From: Methanococcoides sp052057775
Lineage (GTDB): Archaea; Halobacteriota; Methanosarcinia; Methanosarcinales; Methanosarcinaceae
Length of the DNA: 64,000 nt
Reading direction: 5' to 3'
NCBI RefSeq assembly: GCF_052057775.1
Contig: NZ_CP195121.1
Span: forward strand, 372,001 to 436,000
Position numbers and translations under genes: made by a program. Position 1 is the first letter of the stretch. Every line of letters starts with the position of its first letter. Positions 32,817 to 41,851 of this stretch are shown piece after piece. The notes under the pieces were generated by a model. It did no database searches and had not been told where the DNA came from. It saw only the letters and a list, made by a program, of their open reading frames with translations.

Positions 32817-33791
32817 TCACATCCACTCATAGTGCTGCATGACCTCAAGGTTCAGGTCATACATCAGACTGTTCTCAACATAACCGAAGAAGAAACATCC
32901 CTCACAATTCTTTGCCAGTTCTTTTTGACGATCCCTTGAGGCATTCCACACATCGACAATACCATCCTTCACGTTGCCCAGCAGTTCCCGGTGGACACGG
33001 CAGTGCTCAATGGAACCATCTGCAGTGACATCAAGGATCAGGTTATTTACATGGCAGTTGTAACCTTTTTTCAGTTCTCTTATCATTCGAAGGTACGTCA
33101 GTGAATTAATGATCGGATACCCTGCCTTTTTCATCTCGATGATACGATCGATCGTGCAGCGATATTTTTCCACATCACGGATACCCAGACTGCCCCAGAC
33201 ATCTTCGTTGATCCCACGGAACTCATATAGAGGCTCAAAGGAGATCTTCACACCCAGATCACGTGCAAGCTGTATGAGCTCTTCAATGTCATCAAGGTTC
33301 TTTCCGCTGATCACACAGTTCATCAAAAGGGGATTCTTCAGATTGTCCTTAACGGCCATGATAGCATCAAGAAGGGTCTCGAAGTCCATGCCACGGATCT
33401 CCTTGTAGCTCTTTGTCCCGTCCACGGAAACTGAGAGATAGTCAAGATCATCGAAGTCGTTCATCCTTTCTTTCAGCAGCTTCCCATTGGTTATCAGGGA
33501 TGTTATCATTCCCTTACTTTTTGCATACGCAAGGATCTGAGGCAGATCCTCACGAAGAAGAGGTTCAACGGTCCAGGCATTGTAAACACCTATTCCGAAA
33601 GAACTGGCATCATCAAGCATTCTGAATATCTCATCAAGGCTCATCTCCCCCCCCTGCTGTTTCCAGTACTCACAAAAGCTACAGCTCATGTTACATCTGG
33701 AATTGACTGCATGGGAGAGAACAAAAGGTCTTTTTCTGACCCTCATCTGCCAGACCGCACGCGCTGCGATAACGGGAGAAAATTTGGACAT
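32817..33791 (-). CDS. Radical SAM protein with SPASM-like C-terminus
   Basis: 324 residues. The CxxxCxxC cluster reads RCNMSCSFCEYW at about 32-43, and the SAM-binding strands SLITNGKLL and DYLSVSVDGT follow. The C-terminal part has cysteines at YNCHVNNLILDVTADGSIEHC and NCEGCFFFGYVEN, the spacing of a SPASM-type auxiliary Fe-S domain. The family includes peptide-modifying and HpnH-like enzymes. No precursor peptide gene is obvious next to it. The 5' region is shared with the divergent helicase gene 346 bases away. The reaction is not predicted. Confidence 0.88.
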   Translation of the reverse strand: MSKFSPVIAARAVWQMRVRKRPFVLSHAVNSRCNMSCSFCEYWKQQGGEMSLDEIFRMLDDASSFGIGVYNAWTVEPLLREDLPQILAYAKSKGMITSLITNGKLLKERMNDFDDLDYLSVSVDGTKSYKEIRGMDFETLLDAIMAVKDNLKNPLLMNCVISGKNLDDIEELIQLARDLGVKISFEPLYEFRGINEDVWGSLGIRDVEKYRCTIDRIIEMKKAGYPIINSLTYLRMIRELKKGYNCHVNNLILDVTADGSIEHCRVHRELLGNVKDGIVDVWNASRDRQKELAKNCEGCFFFGYVENSLMYDLNLEVMQHYEWM

Positions 33792-33962
33792 GTTGATCTT
33801 TTTGATAGAATGCTCTTTTAGGGTGCTCTATATCTTCTATGGGTATTGATAAAACTTGGCATTTCCCGGGAATCAAATGATATTTTTTAGGGTTTATAAC
33901 AAACGATATTTTTGGGATATAACATGTGAAATTTTGTTTTTTTTGCAATACATAGGACAATG

Positions 33963-34137
33963 TTTATAAGCACAAAGATGTATGAGAGGCCATCTGAAAC
34001 TAAAAAGCCTGAATTCCCATCATAATTAAACATAAAAATGATTTCTGACAAGATTTCCGGTGGGGATTTGCAAGAACGAGAGACAAAAATGGAGCTCTTC
34101 TTCTTTTAAGAATTAGATATAACAACAGGTAATCATC
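33963..34137 (+). promoter_or_regulatory. DEAD-box helicase promoter and long leader
   Basis: A TATA box TTTATAA at 33963-33969 predicts a start near 33993 and a leader of about 145 bases, long for an archaeal gene. The leader holds a tiny open frame, ATG at 34089 with five further codons to TAA at 34107-34109. AGGT at 34127-34130 precedes the true ATG. Long leaders are known for cold-regulated helicase genes, so this could be a cold-responsive element. Bases 33792-33962 are AT-rich and hold no gene. Confidence 0.45.
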
Positions 34138-35694
34138 ATGGAATCATTTAAGAAACTGGGGATCGAAGAGGCGATCCTGAGATCAATCGAAGAAAAATGT
34201 TTTGAAACCCCTACTGAGATCCAGGCAATGGCTATCCCAATTATCCTTGAAGGGAAGGACATCATCGGAGGAGCTGCCACCGGGTCTGGAAAAACATTTG
34301 CTTTTGGGTGTGGGATCATCCAGCAGATAGAGAATGGACAGGGCATCAAAGCCCTTGTACTGACCCCCACAAGAGAACTGGCTGAGCAGGTCCATAATTC
34401 ACTGAAGGAATTCTCACGTCATAAGAGACTTAAAATAGCATCAGTTTACGGCGGAGTTGCGATTGGTCCGCAGGTCAAGAAGCTGGAGAAGGCAGACATT
34501 GTTGTTGCAACCCCCGGCAGACTGCTGGATCACATCGAAAGAGGAACTGTCGATCTGGACAATGTGGAAATACTGGTCCTTGATGAAGCAGACAGGATGC
34601 TGGATATGGGATTCATCGACGATGTAGAACAGATCATAGTGAACTGTCCGGATGACAGGCAGACATTGCTGTTCTCAGCAACTATTTCAAAAGACATTAA
34701 ATATCTTTCACGCAAGTACATGAAAGATCCACAAAAGGTCTTTGCACAGGCCCATGTGGACGCCGGAAAGCTTGAGCAGGTATATTATGACGTTCCAAAG
34801 CCGATCAAATTCTCACTTCTGGTCCACCTCCTGAAAAATGAGAGATCCGGACTGGTGATGGTATTCTGTAATACCAGAAGCAATGTTGACTTTGTCCAGA
34901 AGAACCTGCGTAAGAACGATGTTGATGCAATTGCGATACACGGAGGCCACACACAGGCAAAAAGGAAGAGTACCCTCAGCAAGTTCCACTCAAGTGAAGC
35001 GCATGCACTTGTCTGTACAGATGTTGCTGCGCGTGGCCTGGATATTCCTTATGTATCACACGTCTACAACTACGATATCCCTGAAGATGTGAACGAATAT
35101 GTCCACAGGATAGGCAGGACTGCAAGAGCCGGCAGGGAAGGAAAGGTTATCAATGTCCTGACAGAGAGGGAAGCAGAGGCCTTTGAAAAGATAGTAAGGC
35201 ACCACCGCGATTTCACCATCACCAAAGAGGAAGTCCCCGAAGTTGAGAGGGTCATCATAAAGGACGAAAAGGACAAACGCCATGATAAGAACAGCTTCAG
35301 GAAAGGCGGGAAAAGGTCCGGTAACCGTGGCAAATTTAAGAAAGATGACGGAAGCGGCGAACCAAAGAAAGCTGGAAAAGGCGAAGGCAGGAAAAGACCG
35401 GAAGGACGGGACAAACGCGAAAGAACTGAGAGATCTGGAAAGACAGAAAGATCTGGAAGAACTGAGAGATCTGGAAAGACAGAAAGATCTGGAAGAACTG
35501 AAAGGTCAGGAAAAACTGAAAGGTCAGGAAAAACTGAAAGGTCAGGAAAAACTGAGAGATCTGGAAGAACCGAAAGGTCAGGAAAAACTGAGAGGTCGGA
35601 CGATCGCAAAGGTTTCAAAAGTTCCGGTGAATCCAGGAAACAAGGCAAAACAGGATTCAAGAAGCGTACCGGAGTTAAGGTCAGGAAGGAGTGA
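34138..35694 (+). CDS. DEAD-box RNA helicase with hexapeptide-repeat tail
   Basis: 518 residues. The helicase core has the Q motif (PTEIQAMAIPIIL), ATGSGKT at 47-53, TPTRELAEQV, TPGRLLDH, VLDEADRM, SAT, and the second-domain motifs DVAARGLDIP and HRIGRTARAG. From about residue 385 the chain becomes basic and disordered. It contains nine consecutive T-E-R-S-G-K/R hexapeptides (430-483) and a final basic segment. Such tails bind RNA and increase processivity. A Methanococcoides cold-induced helicase with a repetitive C-terminus is known, as I recall it. It probably loosens RNA structure at low temperature. Overlaps nothing real; the next gene has its own TATA box. Confidence 0.95.
   Translation: MESFKKLGIEEAILRSIEEKCFETPTEIQAMAIPIILEGKDIIGGAATGSGKTFAFGCGIIQQIENGQGIKALVLTPTRELAEQVHNSLKEFSRHKRLKIASVYGGVAIGPQVKKLEKADIVVATPGRLLDHIERGTVDLDNVEILVLDEADRMLDMGFIDDVEQIIVNCPDDRQTLLFSATISKDIKYLSRKYMKDPQKVFAQAHVDAGKLEQVYYDVPKPIKFSLLVHLLKNERSGLVMVFCNTRSNVDFVQKNLRKNDVDAIAIHGGHTQAKRKSTLSKFHSSEAHALVCTDVAARGLDIPYVSHVYNYDIPEDVNEYVHRIGRTARAGREGKVINVLTEREAEAFEKIVRHHRDFTITKEEVPEVERVIIKDEKDKRHDKNSFRKGGKRSGNRGKFKKDDGSGEPKKAGKGEGRKRPEGRDKRERTERSGKTERSGRTERSGKTERSGRTERSGKTERSGKTERSGKTERSGRTERSGKTERSDDRKGFKSSGESRKQGKTGFKKRTGVKVRKE
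35425..35586 (+). repeat. Nine tandem 18-bp coding repeats in the helicase tail
   Basis: Nine 18-base units encode T-E-R-S-G-K/R, and a tenth begins but ends in TERSD. Units alternate between two spellings (ACTGAGAGATCTGGAARA and ACTGAAAGGTCAGGAAAA), so recent slippage or unequal crossing-over is likely. Copy number should vary between strains. Confidence 0.9.
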
Positions 35695-35738
35695 CCATAC
35701 CGGTCACCTTTTTATACAACTACAATCAAATTCTTCGC

Positions 35739-36761
35739 ATGAACTGGTTTGTTGTTGATGCAGCGGGGGAAGCCTTCAAAAGGACAAGAAGCTGCTTGCT
35801 GGAACCGTTCGAACTGAAGAAATGGTTAAAACTTGCAATCATTGTTGCACTGGCAGGTGGTGGAAGCAGTTCAGGATACAATGGTTCAATCCCTAACACT
35901 GAAACCGGCGATTTTCCACAACTTCCTTTTTTTGATCCTGCAAAAGGGAATGGATTCCTCGAACAGATCACCACCATGCCGGATCTTCCGGCCCTAATTG
36001 CAATAATAGGTGCCATTGCGCTGTTAATTCTGATCTTCTGGTACATTTCATCAGTAATGGATTTCGTTCTTGTTGAATCCGTTACAAAAAATGATGTGCG
36101 ATTGCGTGAATACGCTAAAAAGTATATGAGAATGGGGCTGAACCTGTTCATAATACGCATCGTACTGGCAATTGGGTTCTTTGCTATATTTGCCATGGCA
36201 GCATTACCAATGATAGTTCAGATCATTAGTGACCCAACCGGAAATTTCTGGCCCATGCTGATCGCAGGCGGATTAAGTCTTATTGCAGTCATATTGATGA
36301 TATCTGTTTTCAGCTCTATCATCAACTCTTTTATCCACCTCTGTATCCCCATCGCAATGTATGATCAGATAGGGATAATCGAAGCACTGGAAAAAGTGGT
36401 GGCAACTTTCAGGCAGGACTGGAAACAAATTACAGGATACTGGCTAGGAAGATTTCTGTTGTGGACAGGAGGAAGAGTTGTCTTCAGCATACTTGCACTC
36501 ATCGTACTATTGATACCAGGTTTGATATTCCTGCTTATCGACGGGATCATCTACTTTGCCCTTTCGGAAATGCTACAGCAGAGAGTTATCTGGATGGTCG
36601 TTACATCACTTGCGATCATAGAGATAATAGTATTAGCCCTGCTCTCAATTGTAACGATCATGCCATTGCATATCTTTATGAAATACCATATGCTGGTATT
36701 TCTTAAAAAGTGGAGACCGGCCACAACGATACCATTCTTTGAACTTGAAGATGAGAACTGA
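35739..36761 (+). CDS. Multi-spanning membrane protein (DUF7544/DUF4013-like)
   Basis: 340 residues from ATG 35739. A TATA box (TTTTTATAC near 35708-35716) lies about 25-30 bases upstream, so the mRNA may be nearly leaderless. An upstream in-frame start at 35691 would overlap the helicase gene and is rejected. The N-terminus NWFVVDAAGEAFKRTRSCLLEPFELKKWLKLA is typical of a family of archaeal and bacterial membrane proteins of unknown function. Five to six membrane segments follow with a cytosolic part (DQIGIIEALEKVVATFRQDWKQI) between. Function is unknown. Confidence 0.82.
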   Translation: MNWFVVDAAGEAFKRTRSCLLEPFELKKWLKLAIIVALAGGGSSSGYNGSIPNTETGDFPQLPFFDPAKGNGFLEQITTMPDLPALIAIIGAIALLILIFWYISSVMDFVLVESVTKNDVRLREYAKKYMRMGLNLFIIRIVLAIGFFAIFAMAALPMIVQIISDPTGNFWPMLIAGGLSLIAVILMISVFSSIINSFIHLCIPIAMYDQIGIIEALEKVVATFRQDWKQITGYWLGRFLLWTGGRVVFSILALIVLLIPGLIFLLIDGIIYFALSEMLQQRVIWMVVTSLAIIEIIVLALLSIVTIMPLHIFMKYHMLVFLKKWRPATTIPFFELEDEN

Positions 36762-36983
36762 AGACGGGACGGGAATTAACTATTTCCCACACGACAAAAA
36801 GACCGTACAACCAGCATGATAACATTCCGGTAGAATTACATTTCCTGGTTAATTAACCAGTAACCTGTTGAAAGTTAATTTTGAAAGTACAAACTTGTTG
36901 GATACAAGTTATTGGTAATAACTTTGATAATAAAAAAAGATTGTTGATACTCGCATAATGCGAGTATCGGTTTTGAAAAGAAT

Positions 36984-37286
36984 TTATCCGAAGAGTGCTC
37001 CGAGACCAGCCATGCCGCTCTCTTCTTCTTCAGCCTTCTCTTCTTCTGCAGGTGCCTCTTCTTCTGCAGGTGCTGCTGCTGCTACAGGTGCTGCTGCAGG
37101 TGCTGCTGCGACTGCTGCGGTTGCCATTGCTTCAGCGATGTCAACGTCCTCGAGTGCTGCGACGAGTGCCTTTGCACGTGATTCGTTTACGTCTACTCCT
37201 GCTGCAGTAAGTACTGCAGTAACTGCTTCTTCTGTAATGTCTTTCTCAGCGTTGTGTAGTAAAAGTGCTGCGTATATGTATTCCAT
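36984..37286 (-). CDS. rpl12: 50S ribosomal protein L12 (P1)
   Basis: 100 residues. An N-terminal dimerisation helix (MEYIYAALLLHNAEKDITEEAV) is followed by an Ala/Pro-rich hinge, an acidic EEEAPAEEEKAEEEE stretch and the universal stalk end GMAGLGALFG. Several copies bind P0 to make the ribosomal stalk that recruits translation factors. It lies 46 bases after rplP0, at the 3' end of the ribosomal operon. Confidence 0.97.
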   Translation of the reverse strand: MEYIYAALLLHNAEKDITEEAVTAVLTAAGVDVNESRAKALVAALEDVDIAEAMATAAVAAAPAAAPVAAAAPAEEEAPAEEEKAEEEESGMAGLGALFG

Positions 37287-37332
37287 TGTAAATCACCTTT
37301 TATGTTATTAGTATTAGTTTTTTGATAGTAGT

Positions 37333-38358
37333 TTATCCAAAGAGTGCTCCAAGACCGGCAGCCATGTCACCCTCTTCTTCCTCTTCTTTTTCTTCTTCCT
37401 TCTCTTCAACGACCTCTTCAGCTGCAGATGCAACTGGTGCTGCGGCTGCAGCTGCTCCAAGTGCCTCTTTCAGCTCATCGTCAATTGCACCTTCATCCTT
37501 ACCGGATGCAACTGATGCAACAGACAGCATCTCGCACTGTGCCTTGCCAAGCAGTGAGCCCATGACATCCGGCTCGAAGACCACAGCATTGATACCAAGG
37601 TTCCTGGATGCTGTAGCTGCCTTTGCGAGCAATGTGCTGATGTTCTCGGTTGTTGGGTAGGCTGCGTTGACAGACAGGTTGAATGCCTTCTGGCTTGCCT
37701 GTACGAAGTCTGCAAAGACCTGCACCTCGTCAATTGCAAGGACATCTGGAGTGAAGACTGAACCCTCTTCCAGAACTGCCCTGAGATCAAGACCAACTTC
37801 AAGTGGATAGATCTCCAGCCTTGCAAGCATGGCTGCGAGCTTCTGGGGTACGACATCTCCTGCCTTTGCAACTGCCTTTGTCTCCCTGATCACGACCTTA
37901 CCGCCGTCGATAGCAGCAGGGATTCCTGCAGCTTGCAGGTCACCGAGTATAGGTCCCGGTGGGAAGCTTGTTGGGCCCTTTTCCACAATGATATCGTTAG
38001 GTGCGATCATCCCACCTTTGATAGGGGAAGGGGTCTTGCTCTTCTCAAGCAACTTGAAGAGTTTGAAAGGGTTCTGTTCTGTGAATATCAGTGCAGTCTG
38101 AACCTCGACGAAATCATCCATTTTCTTGACATCATCGGATGACTCTTCGATCGCCCTCTTAATGAGAGTGTTCCTTGCCACTTTAAGGACAGCAACATCC
38201 TTAAGGCTCCTTCTCATTGACTGAAGCTGTTTTGCAGGAATGCCTCCGATACCCACAACACCTACTAATGGGTAGGATGTGATGAGGTTCTTTATGTCCT
38301 CAACTTCCTGCTTCTTCCAAGCAGGAATATGCTCACTGTGGTGAAGTTCTTCCATCAT
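37333..38358 (-). CDS. rplP0: 50S ribosomal protein L10/P0
   Basis: 341 residues, the archaeal P0 length. The N-terminal rRNA-binding part includes VGVVGIGGIPAKQLQSMRR and VARNTLIKRAI. A middle insertion and helices for L12 dimers follow. The tail is acidic and ends GDMAAGLGALFG, like L12. Two ATG codons are adjacent (38358 and 38355), and the first overlaps the rpl1 stop, giving coupled translation. Confidence 0.97.
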   Translation of the reverse strand: MMEELHHSEHIPAWKKQEVEDIKNLITSYPLVGVVGIGGIPAKQLQSMRRSLKDVAVLKVARNTLIKRAIEESSDDVKKMDDFVEVQTALIFTEQNPFKLFKLLEKSKTPSPIKGGMIAPNDIIVEKGPTSFPPGPILGDLQAAGIPAAIDGGKVVIRETKAVAKAGDVVPQKLAAMLARLEIYPLEVGLDLRAVLEEGSVFTPDVLAIDEVQVFADFVQASQKAFNLSVNAAYPTTENISTLLAKAATASRNLGINAVVFEPDVMGSLLGKAQCEMLSVASVASGKDEGAIDDELKEALGAAAAAAPVASAAEEVVEEKEEEKEEEEEGDMAAGLGALFG

Positions 38359-38996
38359 ACCAACCTCACAGATTTACCCATAGTGGTTGTAACATAAACT
38401 GACTTGAGGTTATGTTTGCCTTTTTCGAGTGCTTGCTCGACCCTGTTCATAACTGTCTCGATGTTCTCTGCCAGTTTATCGGCATCCATGTCCCTGCGAC
38501 CTACTGATACGTGGAAGGTAAGTCTGTCTTTTGACCTTATACGAATTGAGTTCTTCGTAGTGTTGATAAGATCTGCAACGTTCCTATCAGGTGTCAAAGG
38601 TACAGGCATCTTTCCACGAGGACCGAGAACTGTACCGAGGGTCTTACCAATCAGTGGCATGTACTGCACTTCTGCAATGAAGAAGTCACACTCATTTGCA
38701 AGACTTCTTGCCTTGGACTTGTCCTCACCAAGTTCCTTTATGTCCTCTTCGGAAAAGACATAGTCTGAACCAGCTTCTTTAGCGTTGAGTCCAACTTCAC
38801 CCTTTGCAAAAACAGCGATCTTAAGGGTTTTGCCACGACCGTTTGGAAGAATAATCTCTTCGTCAACACGGTTCTTGGGCTGACTCATATCGAGGTTCTT
38901 TAAGTTGATTGCCAGATCCACACTTTCAGAGAACTTACGCTCAGGGGATCCTTCGATCAACTCTTTTACCATATTTAATATAGTCTCTTCTACCAT
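38355..38996 (-). CDS. rpl1: 50S ribosomal protein L1
   Basis: 213 residues from ATG 38996, with GGAGGAA 5-6 bases upstream. A longer frame to 39071 is rejected because it lies in the structured leader. Motifs include ILPNGRGKTLKIAVFAKGE, VLGPRGKMPVPLTPD and SIRIRSKDRLTFHVSVG, all standard L1. L1 binds 23S rRNA at the mobile side stalk and in methanogens also represses its own mRNA. The leader upstream is richly structured. Confidence 0.97.
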   Translation of the reverse strand: MVEETILNMVKELIEGSPERKFSESVDLAINLKNLDMSQPKNRVDEEIILPNGRGKTLKIAVFAKGEVGLNAKEAGSDYVFSEEDIKELGEDKSKARSLANECDFFIAEVQYMPLIGKTLGTVLGPRGKMPVPLTPDRNVADLINTTKNSIRIRSKDRLTFHVSVGRRDMDADKLAENIETVMNRVEQALEKGKHNLKSVYVTTTMGKSVRLV

Positions 38997-39017
38997 TCTA
39001 TTCCTCCCGTAGTTAAT

Positions 39018-39198
39018 GAACAAATGTTCAGATACAGGGCACATGCCCGGTATCCGGCAGGCATACAGCATTGCATACCAACCGATGCGGCCGCTGCGGC
39101 CTACTACGGTTAAAGTAAGGAGATTTTAATCTCTATTACGAGCACTTCAATAATGAAGCAATTATTTTAAACTTATCGGTCAGCCTGAGAGGCCGACC
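39018..39198 (-). promoter_or_regulatory. Structured intercistronic region/leader of rpl1
   Basis: Between rpl11 and rpl1, four inverted repeats occur. They are 39018-39029 (GAACA-AA-TGTTC), 39031-39054 (GATAC-GGGCA arms, two-base loop, one mismatch), 39089-39101 (GGCCGC-T-GCGGCC) and 39178-39198 (GGTCRGCCT arms). A TATA-like AGTTTAAAATAA lies near 39161-39172 on the minus strand. The first three would fold in the rpl1 leader and may bind L1 for feedback control; the last could end or process rpl11 mRNA. Confidence 0.5.
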
Positions 39199-39235
39199 AA
39201 CTCATTTGACATTAAGATCAGATATCGATCCTTAA

Positions 39236-39721
39236 TTACCATGATTCTGCTGCAAGAGCTTCGTCAAACTTGCCCTCATCAACAGCTTTCTGGCATTCCC
39301 TTGGATCAAGACCTTCCACAGTAACGCCCATTGGTACACATGTACCCATGACCTCTTTCACTGCAGCCTTGAGAGAGTAGGAAAGGATATCGTCCTTCTT
39401 CATACGAGCGATCTTTGCAGCCTGTGCAATCTTAAGATCGCCAACATTGACAGTACCTGATTCACCGGAGCCTTTCTGGATGTTAAGTTCCTTAAGGATC
39501 AATGCAGCTGTTGGTGGGGTACCCACTTCGACCTCGATGCTCTTGTCATCGCCTACAATTACCTTAACAGGAACCTGCATTCCGTTGTAATCTTTAGTTT
39601 TTTCGTTGATCAGGTCGATTACATCTTTGATATTTACACCAAGAGGTCCCAATGCAGGACCAAGTGGTGGTCCCGGATTTGCTTTACCTCCAGGAACCAA
39701 GGCTTCTACAACACTTGCCAT
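39236..39721 (-). CDS. rpl11: 50S ribosomal protein L11
   Basis: 161 residues. It begins ASVVEALVPGGKANPGPPLGPALGPLGVNIKDVI, the highly conserved proline-rich N-terminal domain, here cited by its key part PGPPLGPALGPLG. The C-terminal rRNA-binding domain includes KGSGESGTVNVGDLKI and GTCVPMGVTVEG. It helps form the GTPase-associated centre. It follows spt5 by 72 bases. Confidence 0.97.
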   Translation of the reverse strand: MASVVEALVPGGKANPGPPLGPALGPLGVNIKDVIDLINEKTKDYNGMQVPVKVIVGDDKSIEVEVGTPPTAALILKELNIQKGSGESGTVNVGDLKIAQAAKIARMKKDDILSYSLKAAVKEVMGTCVPMGVTVEGLDPRECQKAVDEGKFDEALAAESW

Positions 39722-39793
39722 TAGAGATTCACCTTTTTAAATTTTGTAAATTAAGTTTTGTTTATAAATATAAGCATACATTACGGATAAGGG

Positions 39794-40252
39794 TCATTCC
39801 TCTTCCTTACTGAGTATCCGTACAGTATCACCACGTATAGTTATAGGTATTGGTACAACAGCATCGAACAACTCGACCGTAATTTCCTCGTGACCTTCAT
39901 CAACACGCTTGACACGTGCCTTCTCGCCTTTGAAAGGACCGGAAGTTATCTCGATGATTGCACCTTCAACAATACCAGTAACAGTTGGCTTTGGTGTAAG
40001 GAAATGTGCGATCTCCGCTATAGTGGACCTGCCTTTGACAACAGCCCTTGCATGAGGGACCGTCTGTATGGCCTGTTCCACAGCACCGGAATCAGAAGAT
40101 TCCAGAAGTACATATCCCTTAAGTTCATCAGGAGCGATTATTGCCCTGATATCAAGATTGTCCTTCCTGGCAACCTGTGCCAGCATTCCAGCAACTGAGC
40201 GCTCTTGATTCGCAGTTGTCTTAACAACAAATATAGCGGCATCTTCACCCAT
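39794..40252 (-). CDS. spt5: Transcription elongation factor Spt5 (NusG family)
   Basis: 152 residues with an NGN domain (IFVVKTTANQERSVAGMLAQVA, GYVLLESSD, PHARAVVKGRSTIAEI) and a C-terminal KOW domain (EGAIIEITSGPFKGEKARVKRVDEGHEEITVEL). With Spt4 it clamps RNA polymerase and may couple it to ribosomes. The gene is 4 bases downstream of secE. Confidence 0.96.
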   Translation of the reverse strand: MGEDAAIFVVKTTANQERSVAGMLAQVARKDNLDIRAIIAPDELKGYVLLESSDSGAVEQAIQTVPHARAVVKGRSTIAEIAHFLTPKPTVTGIVEGAIIEITSGPFKGEKARVKRVDEGHEEITVELFDAVVPIPITIRGDTVRILSKEEE

Positions 40253-40256
40253 AGAG

Positions 40257-40454
40257 TTACACCCACTTTGGTACTTCTGTCAGCAGTACATAGATGATAA
40301 AACCAACAAAGCCTACCACCAGAATACCAGCGCCAGCGACCTTAGAGATCATAGAGAACTCCTCTCCTGAAGGCTTTTTGGACAATTTCAATACCCTCAG
40401 GTATGACTTAAGGACTTGACCGACATTGCGGTTTATCTTAGGCACTTCAAACAT
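40257..40454 (-). CDS. secE: Preprotein translocase subunit SecE (Sec61 gamma)
   Basis: 65 residues from ATG 40454. One amphipathic helix (VGQVLKSYLRVLKLSKKPSGEEF) is followed by a single membrane segment (AGILVVGFVGFIIYVLL), the minimal archaeal Sec61 gamma form. A GTG at 40475 is in frame, but a TATA-like sequence just upstream suggests transcription starts after it. It clamps SecY in the protein-conducting channel. Confidence 0.94.
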   Translation of the reverse strand: MFEVPKINRNVGQVLKSYLRVLKLSKKPSGEEFSMISKVAGAGILVVGFVGFIIYVLLTEVPKWV

Positions 40455-40646
40455 ATTATCTGCCAAACTTCTCACAACCAGTTATATTGTATATGATCGA
40501 TCGGGGTAATCAGATCGGGGATATCATCACCTCGACCATACTATAAATTAGTAGCGGCATTTAAATAACGTACTATATAAAATACCTTTCGATTGAACCC
40601 CTGTAACAGAGACATCTGATTAAAAAGAGAAGGAGATAACTCCTTT

Positions 40647-41750
40647 TCATTTTACGAAATCGATGCCATATTTCCTTGTGACGTTCTGGGAACTTCCGCT
40701 TCCATAGATCTGCGGAGATTTAACACCAGTAATAACAAGCATTGTGCGTACTGAGTGTTCAAGATCAGGATCCACCTGGGCACCCCAGATCAGTCTTGCA
40801 TTAGGATCGACCCTGCTGTAGACTTCCTGTACAACGCTCTCTGCCTCTGCAATGGTCATATCAGGACCACCTACAACATTCACAAGAGCAGATGTAGCAC
40901 CGGAGATATCCACATCAAGAAGCGGGCTTCTAAGTGCCTTCTGGACAGATTCCACAGCCTTGTTCTCACCATCTGCCTCACCAAGACCTATCATTGCAAC
41001 GCCACCGTTCTGCATGACGGTCCTTACATCAGCGAAGTCAAGGTTTACAAGACCCGGCTTTGTGATAAGCTCGGTAATCCCTTTCACAGCCCTCATGAGA
41101 ACCTCATCGGAGACCTTGAAAGCAGCCTGTAGTGGCAGTCTAGGGACAACCTCGAGGAGCTTGTCGTTAGGGACTACAATAACAGTATCTGCAACGTCCC
41201 TGAGCCTTTCAAGTCCTGCTTCGGCGTTGGTGCGTCTTACCTGACCTTCGACAGCGAATGGAAGAGTGACCACAGCGATCGTCAGTGCACCTGCATCACG
41301 TGCAGCCTCGGCAACAACCGGTGCGGAACCTGTACCGGTACCTCCGCCAAGTCCTGCTGTAATGAACACCATATCAGTGCCATCTACAATTGCACGCACC
41401 TCATCGATGCTTTCAAGTGCAGCATCCTCACCGATCTGTGGCAGACTGCCGGCACCAAGACCCCTGGTCTTCTTCCTGCCGATAAGGATCTTGTTGTCTG
41501 TAGAAACGTTCAAAAGGTGCTGTGCATCAGTATTGACCGCAACAAGCTGTGCACCCTTGATGCCCTCCTGAGCCATGCGCTGAGCACTGTTCGAACCGCC
41601 GCCACCGCAACCAATGACCTTGATATTTGTCTGCAGATCTCGTAACATAGCTTCGAGTTCTGCATTGATGTCATTCTGTTTTGGAGTGACGGAACGAATT
41701 GCCCCCTCATCTGCAGATCGTGCCAATGCCTCTTCTACTATGGATTTCAT
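40647..41750 (-). CDS. ftsZ: Cell division protein FtsZ
   Basis: 367 residues. The GTP-binding tubulin signature GLGGGTGTGSAP is at about 130-141, preceded by GCGGGGSNSAQRM and VNTDAQHL. The catalytic T7 loop reads NLDFADVRTVM. It has a ~35-residue N-terminal extension typical of euryarchaeal FtsZ1 and ends soon after the core. It polymerises at the division site. The gene heads the secE-spt5-ribosomal block on the minus strand, with a 190-base gap before secE. Confidence 0.97.
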   Translation of the reverse strand: MKSIVEEALARSADEGAIRSVTPKQNDINAELEAMLRDLQTNIKVIGCGGGGSNSAQRMAQEGIKGAQLVAVNTDAQHLLNVSTDNKILIGRKKTRGLGAGSLPQIGEDAALESIDEVRAIVDGTDMVFITAGLGGGTGTGSAPVVAEAARDAGALTIAVVTLPFAVEGQVRRTNAEAGLERLRDVADTVIVVPNDKLLEVVPRLPLQAAFKVSDEVLMRAVKGITELITKPGLVNLDFADVRTVMQNGGVAMIGLGEADGENKAVESVQKALRSPLLDVDISGATSALVNVVGGPDMTIAEAESVVQEVYSRVDPNARLIWGAQVDPDLEHSVRTMLVITGVKSPQIYGSGSSQNVTRKYGIDFVK

Positions 41751-41851
41751 AATTTCTCCTCCACTATAGCGAAATGATCAAATGTATTATTGGAATTATA
41801 CAGTACTACTGCAATACGCATGTTAGATTTTACTATAATTTAACCATTAAA

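Noticed and set aside
35070..35758. Long repeat-rich open frames on both strands through the helicase tail
   Set aside because: They are shadows produced by the 18-base repeats, which stay open in several frames. The helicase frame alone carries the conserved motifs.
39017..39030. TGAACA-AA-TGTTCA in the rpl1 leader as a second ArsR operator
   Set aside because: Although its arms match the arsR operator, it lies well downstream of the predicted rpl1 promoter and next to other hairpins, so an RNA stem is the simpler explanation.
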